NCBI GenBank assembly: GCA_021779275.1
Contig: JAJYAX010000112.1
Span: forward strand, 1 to 5,913
Source of the DNA: Deltaproteobacteria bacterium
GTDB taxonomy: Bacteria > Desulfobacterota > Desulfobulbia > Desulfobulbales > Desulfocapsaceae
Direction: 5' to 3'
DNA: 5,913 nt
The position numbers were made by a program, and so were the translations under genes. Of this stretch, positions 4,532-5,913 are shown in pieces (the stretch's first letter is position 1; every line of letters begins with the position of its first letter). Under the pieces are notes generated by a model, which did not search any database, was not told the origin of the DNA, and saw only the letters and a program-made list of their open reading frames with translations.

Positions 4532-4569
4532 TAACTCAATAAAAACTCAATTAAAGATGGAGAAGGAAT

Positions 4570-4884
4570 ATGTCTGAATTTAAAAATGTCACGATCACCA
4601 AGAAGGCCAATGTCTATTTTGACGGCAAGGTGACCAGCCGCACCATCACCTTTGCCGACGGCAGCAAGAAGACCCTGGGCATAATGCTGCCCGGCGACTA
4701 CCGTTTCAATACCGACGCCAAGGAACTGATGGAGATTCTGGCCGGTCGTCTGGAGGTCCAGTTGCCGGGGGCGGATACCTGGCAGACCTTTCAGGGCGGG
4801 ACATCCTTCGAGGTCCCGGCCAAGTCGGCCTTCAGCCTGAAGGTATCGGAGTTGACCGACTATTGTTGTTCTTTCTTGAAATAG
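4570..4884 (+). CDS. ppnP: Pyrimidine/purine nucleoside phosphorylase, PpnP (YaiE) family
   Basis: A 104-aa single-domain cupin of the PpnP family (formerly YaiE/DUF1255). Such enzymes split nucleosides with phosphate into free base and ribose-1-phosphate, with broad specificity, in the cytoplasm. Matches to the family recalled from memory include [16 protein letters not shown] (about 13-28), [10 protein letters not shown] (about 37-46), the EL-M-IL-G-L-V-LPG-WQ pattern (about 52-75), and the C-terminal run [15 protein letters not shown] then Y-C-C-FL. It is about ten residues longer than the E. coli protein, at the N-terminus. GGAG (4559-4562) lies 7 nt before the ATG. A short direct repeat, AACTCAAT (4533-4540 and 4544-4551), lies in the 38-nt gap after the exporter gene. 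The strong hairpin downstream probably ends transcription. The family assignment is strong; activity on particular nucleosides is inferred from relatives. Confidence 0.92.
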   Translation: MSEFKNVTITKKANVYFDGKVTSRTITFADGSKKTLGIMLPGDYRFNTDAKELMEILAGRLEVQLPGADTWQTFQGGTSFEVPAKSAFSLKVSELTDYCCSFLK

Positions 4885-4895
4885 ACCACGAAAAA

Positions 4896-4930
4896 TAAGA
4901 ACAGCCGGGGTCTTCTCCCGGCTGTTCTTA
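4896..4930. terminator. Bidirectional rho-independent terminator between ppnP and the sigma54 activator
   Basis: A perfect 14-bp stem (4896-4909 with 4917-4930, core AACAGCCGGG / CCCGGCTGTT) with a 7-nt loop. On the minus strand it is followed by TTTTTCG, a proper U-tract, so it should stop the activator transcript efficiently. On the + strand the following CTTCTTACCC is only partly T-rich, so termination of ppnP is less certain. The activator's stop codon (4930-4928) is part of the stem. Confidence 0.88.
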
Positions 4931-5913
4931 CTTCTTACCCTTGATCCCCGCCTTGCCCATCTTGTAGCGGAGGACGCGTTCGCTGATCCCCAGCGATTCG
5001 GCGGCCCGGGTCTGCACCCAGTCATGCTTTTCCAGCGCCTCAAGCAGCATCCGGCGCTCGACCTCGGCCAGGCGCTCGTTCAGGACGCCGCCGCCGGCCT
5101 GCCTCTCCCGGACCTCCTCCGGCAGGTCATGGGCCCGGATCAGATTACCGCGGACCAGGGTCACCATCCGCTGCACCAGATGCTCAAGCTCCCGGACATT
5201 GCCGGGAAAATCATACTTGACCAGCTGGGCCACCGCATCGGCATCGAAACAGACCGGCCGGTCCCGGTATTTCTGCAGAAAAAACTCGATCAGCTCGACG
5301 ATATCGCCCCGGCGTTCCCGAAGCGGGGGGACGATCAGCTCCAGGACATTCAGCCGGAAATACAGGTCTTCCCGGAAATCGCCTTGGGCGACCATCTCTT
5401 TCAGATCCCTGTTGGTCGCCGCCAGGACCCGGACATCGATATCGATATCCTTGTCGCTGCCCACCCGGCTGATCCTTCGCTCCTGCAGCGCCCGCAACAG
5501 CTTGGCCTGCATCTGCAGGGGCAGCTCGCTCACCTCGTCGAGAAAGATCGTCCCACCCTTCGCCGTCTCGAAACGGCCCTGCCGTCTGGCCACAGCCCCG
5601 GTAAAGGCCCCCTTCTCATGGCCGAAGAGTTCGGATTCGAAGAGATTCTCCGGAATCGCCGCGCAGTTGACCACCACAAAGGGGCCTTCCTTCCGGGGGC
5701 TGATGATATGGATCAGCCGGGCCAGGAGCTCCTTGCCCGTTCCCGTCTCCCCGCGAATCAGGGTCGTCCATTCGGTGGGGGCGACGCGGGAGACGAGCGA
5801 GATGACCTCCTGCATCCCCCTGCTTGAGCCGACAATGGCCACCGGCAGATCCTGCCGGATGGCGGACTCAGCCACCTGTTCCGCCTCGGCCTGGACCATC
5901 ACCTCCTGCTCAA
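4928..5913 (-). CDS. Sigma54-dependent transcriptional activator, NtrC family (5'-truncated by window edge)
   Basis: A bacterial enhancer-binding protein that uses ATP to open sigma54-RNA polymerase promoters. Counting from the GTG at 5902, the AAA+ domain shows Walker A GETGTGKE (51-58), the sigma54-contacting GAFTGA loop (98-103), Walker [10 protein letters not shown] (116-124), then [25 protein letters not shown] and [10 protein letters not shown] with the expected arginines, and FPGNVREL. The C-terminal Fis-type helix-turn-helix (about 285-318) includes [21 protein letters not shown]. The frame stays open past 5902 to the window edge, reading [12 protein letters not shown], a linker-like coiled segment; GGAGG there is only 2 nt from the ATG at 5899, too close to serve as a ribosome site. 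So an N-terminal domain, most likely a receiver or sensory domain, lies outside the window. Its targets cannot be seen; I found no clear sigma54 promoter in the parts of the window I checked for one. Confidence 0.93.
   Translation of the reverse strand, partial: EQEVMVQAEAEQVAESAIRQDLPVAIVGSSRGMQEVISLVSRVAPTEWTTLIRGETGTGKELLARLIHIISPRKEGPFVVVNCAAIPENLFESELFGHEKGAFTGAVARRQGRFETAKGGTIFLDEVSELPLQMQAKLLRALQERRISRVGSDKDIDIDVRVLAATNRDLKEMVAQGDFREDLYFRLNVLELIVPPLRERRGDIVELIEFFLQKYRDRPVCFDADAVAQLVKYDFPGNVRELEHLVQRMVTLVRGNLIRAHDLPEEVRERQAGGGVLNERLAEVERRMLLEALEKHDWVQTRAAESLGISERVLRYKMGKAGIKGKK

Noticed and set aside
5024..5827. Long + strand frame opposite the sigma54 activator
   Set aside because: It is an antisense shadow of a GC-rich gene whose minus-strand product has all AAA+ motifs intact.

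Overview
The outer parts of this window (about 1-1526 and 3905-5913) are GC-rich, densely coded and bacterial. They carry a dienelactone hydrolase-family protein, a classical short-chain dehydrogenase, a LysE/RhtB-type exporter, a PpnP-type nucleoside phosphorylase and a sigma54-dependent activator. This looks like a Gram-negative proteobacterium, perhaps of the deltaproteobacterial/Desulfobacterota kind. The taxonomy is inference from gene style only; no rRNA or other marker is present.

The middle (about 1527-3904) is visibly more AT-rich and accessory. From left to right it holds: (a) an intergenic stretch with several palindromes; (b) a ParD/ParE-like toxin-antitoxin operon on the + strand (1896-2440) with its own promoter, overlapped by three ATGATT repeats spaced exactly 10 bp apart; (c) a gene-poor stretch (2441-2694); (d) a complete integron-type gene cassette on the minus strand (2701-3417), ending in a 63-bp attC site (2695-2757); (e) a 487-bp stretch with nested inverted repeats and a run of nine G, ending in the putative promoter of the exporter gene.

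The cassette is the main discovery. It carries two overlapping genes that I cannot assign a function: a 123-aa soluble, beta-rich-looking protein and an 89-aa protein with two predicted membrane segments. The last stop codon sits inside the R'' box of attC. The first seven bases of the cassette side (GTTAGTT, minus strand, 3418-3412) are the exact reverse complement of the R'' box (AACTAAC, 2757-2751), as expected if both once formed the ends of one circular cassette. No integrase, attI or second attC is visible, so within this window it is a solitary cassette.

Flanking layout: the hydrolase (1-667, +) and the dehydrogenase (729-1469, -) converge. The exporter and ppnP (+) lie 38 nt apart and may be cotranscribed. 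ppnP converges with the sigma54 activator (-) across a strong hairpin that probably serves both. The hydrolase and the activator both run off the window edges. No functional link between the flanking metabolic genes and the accessory island is apparent.
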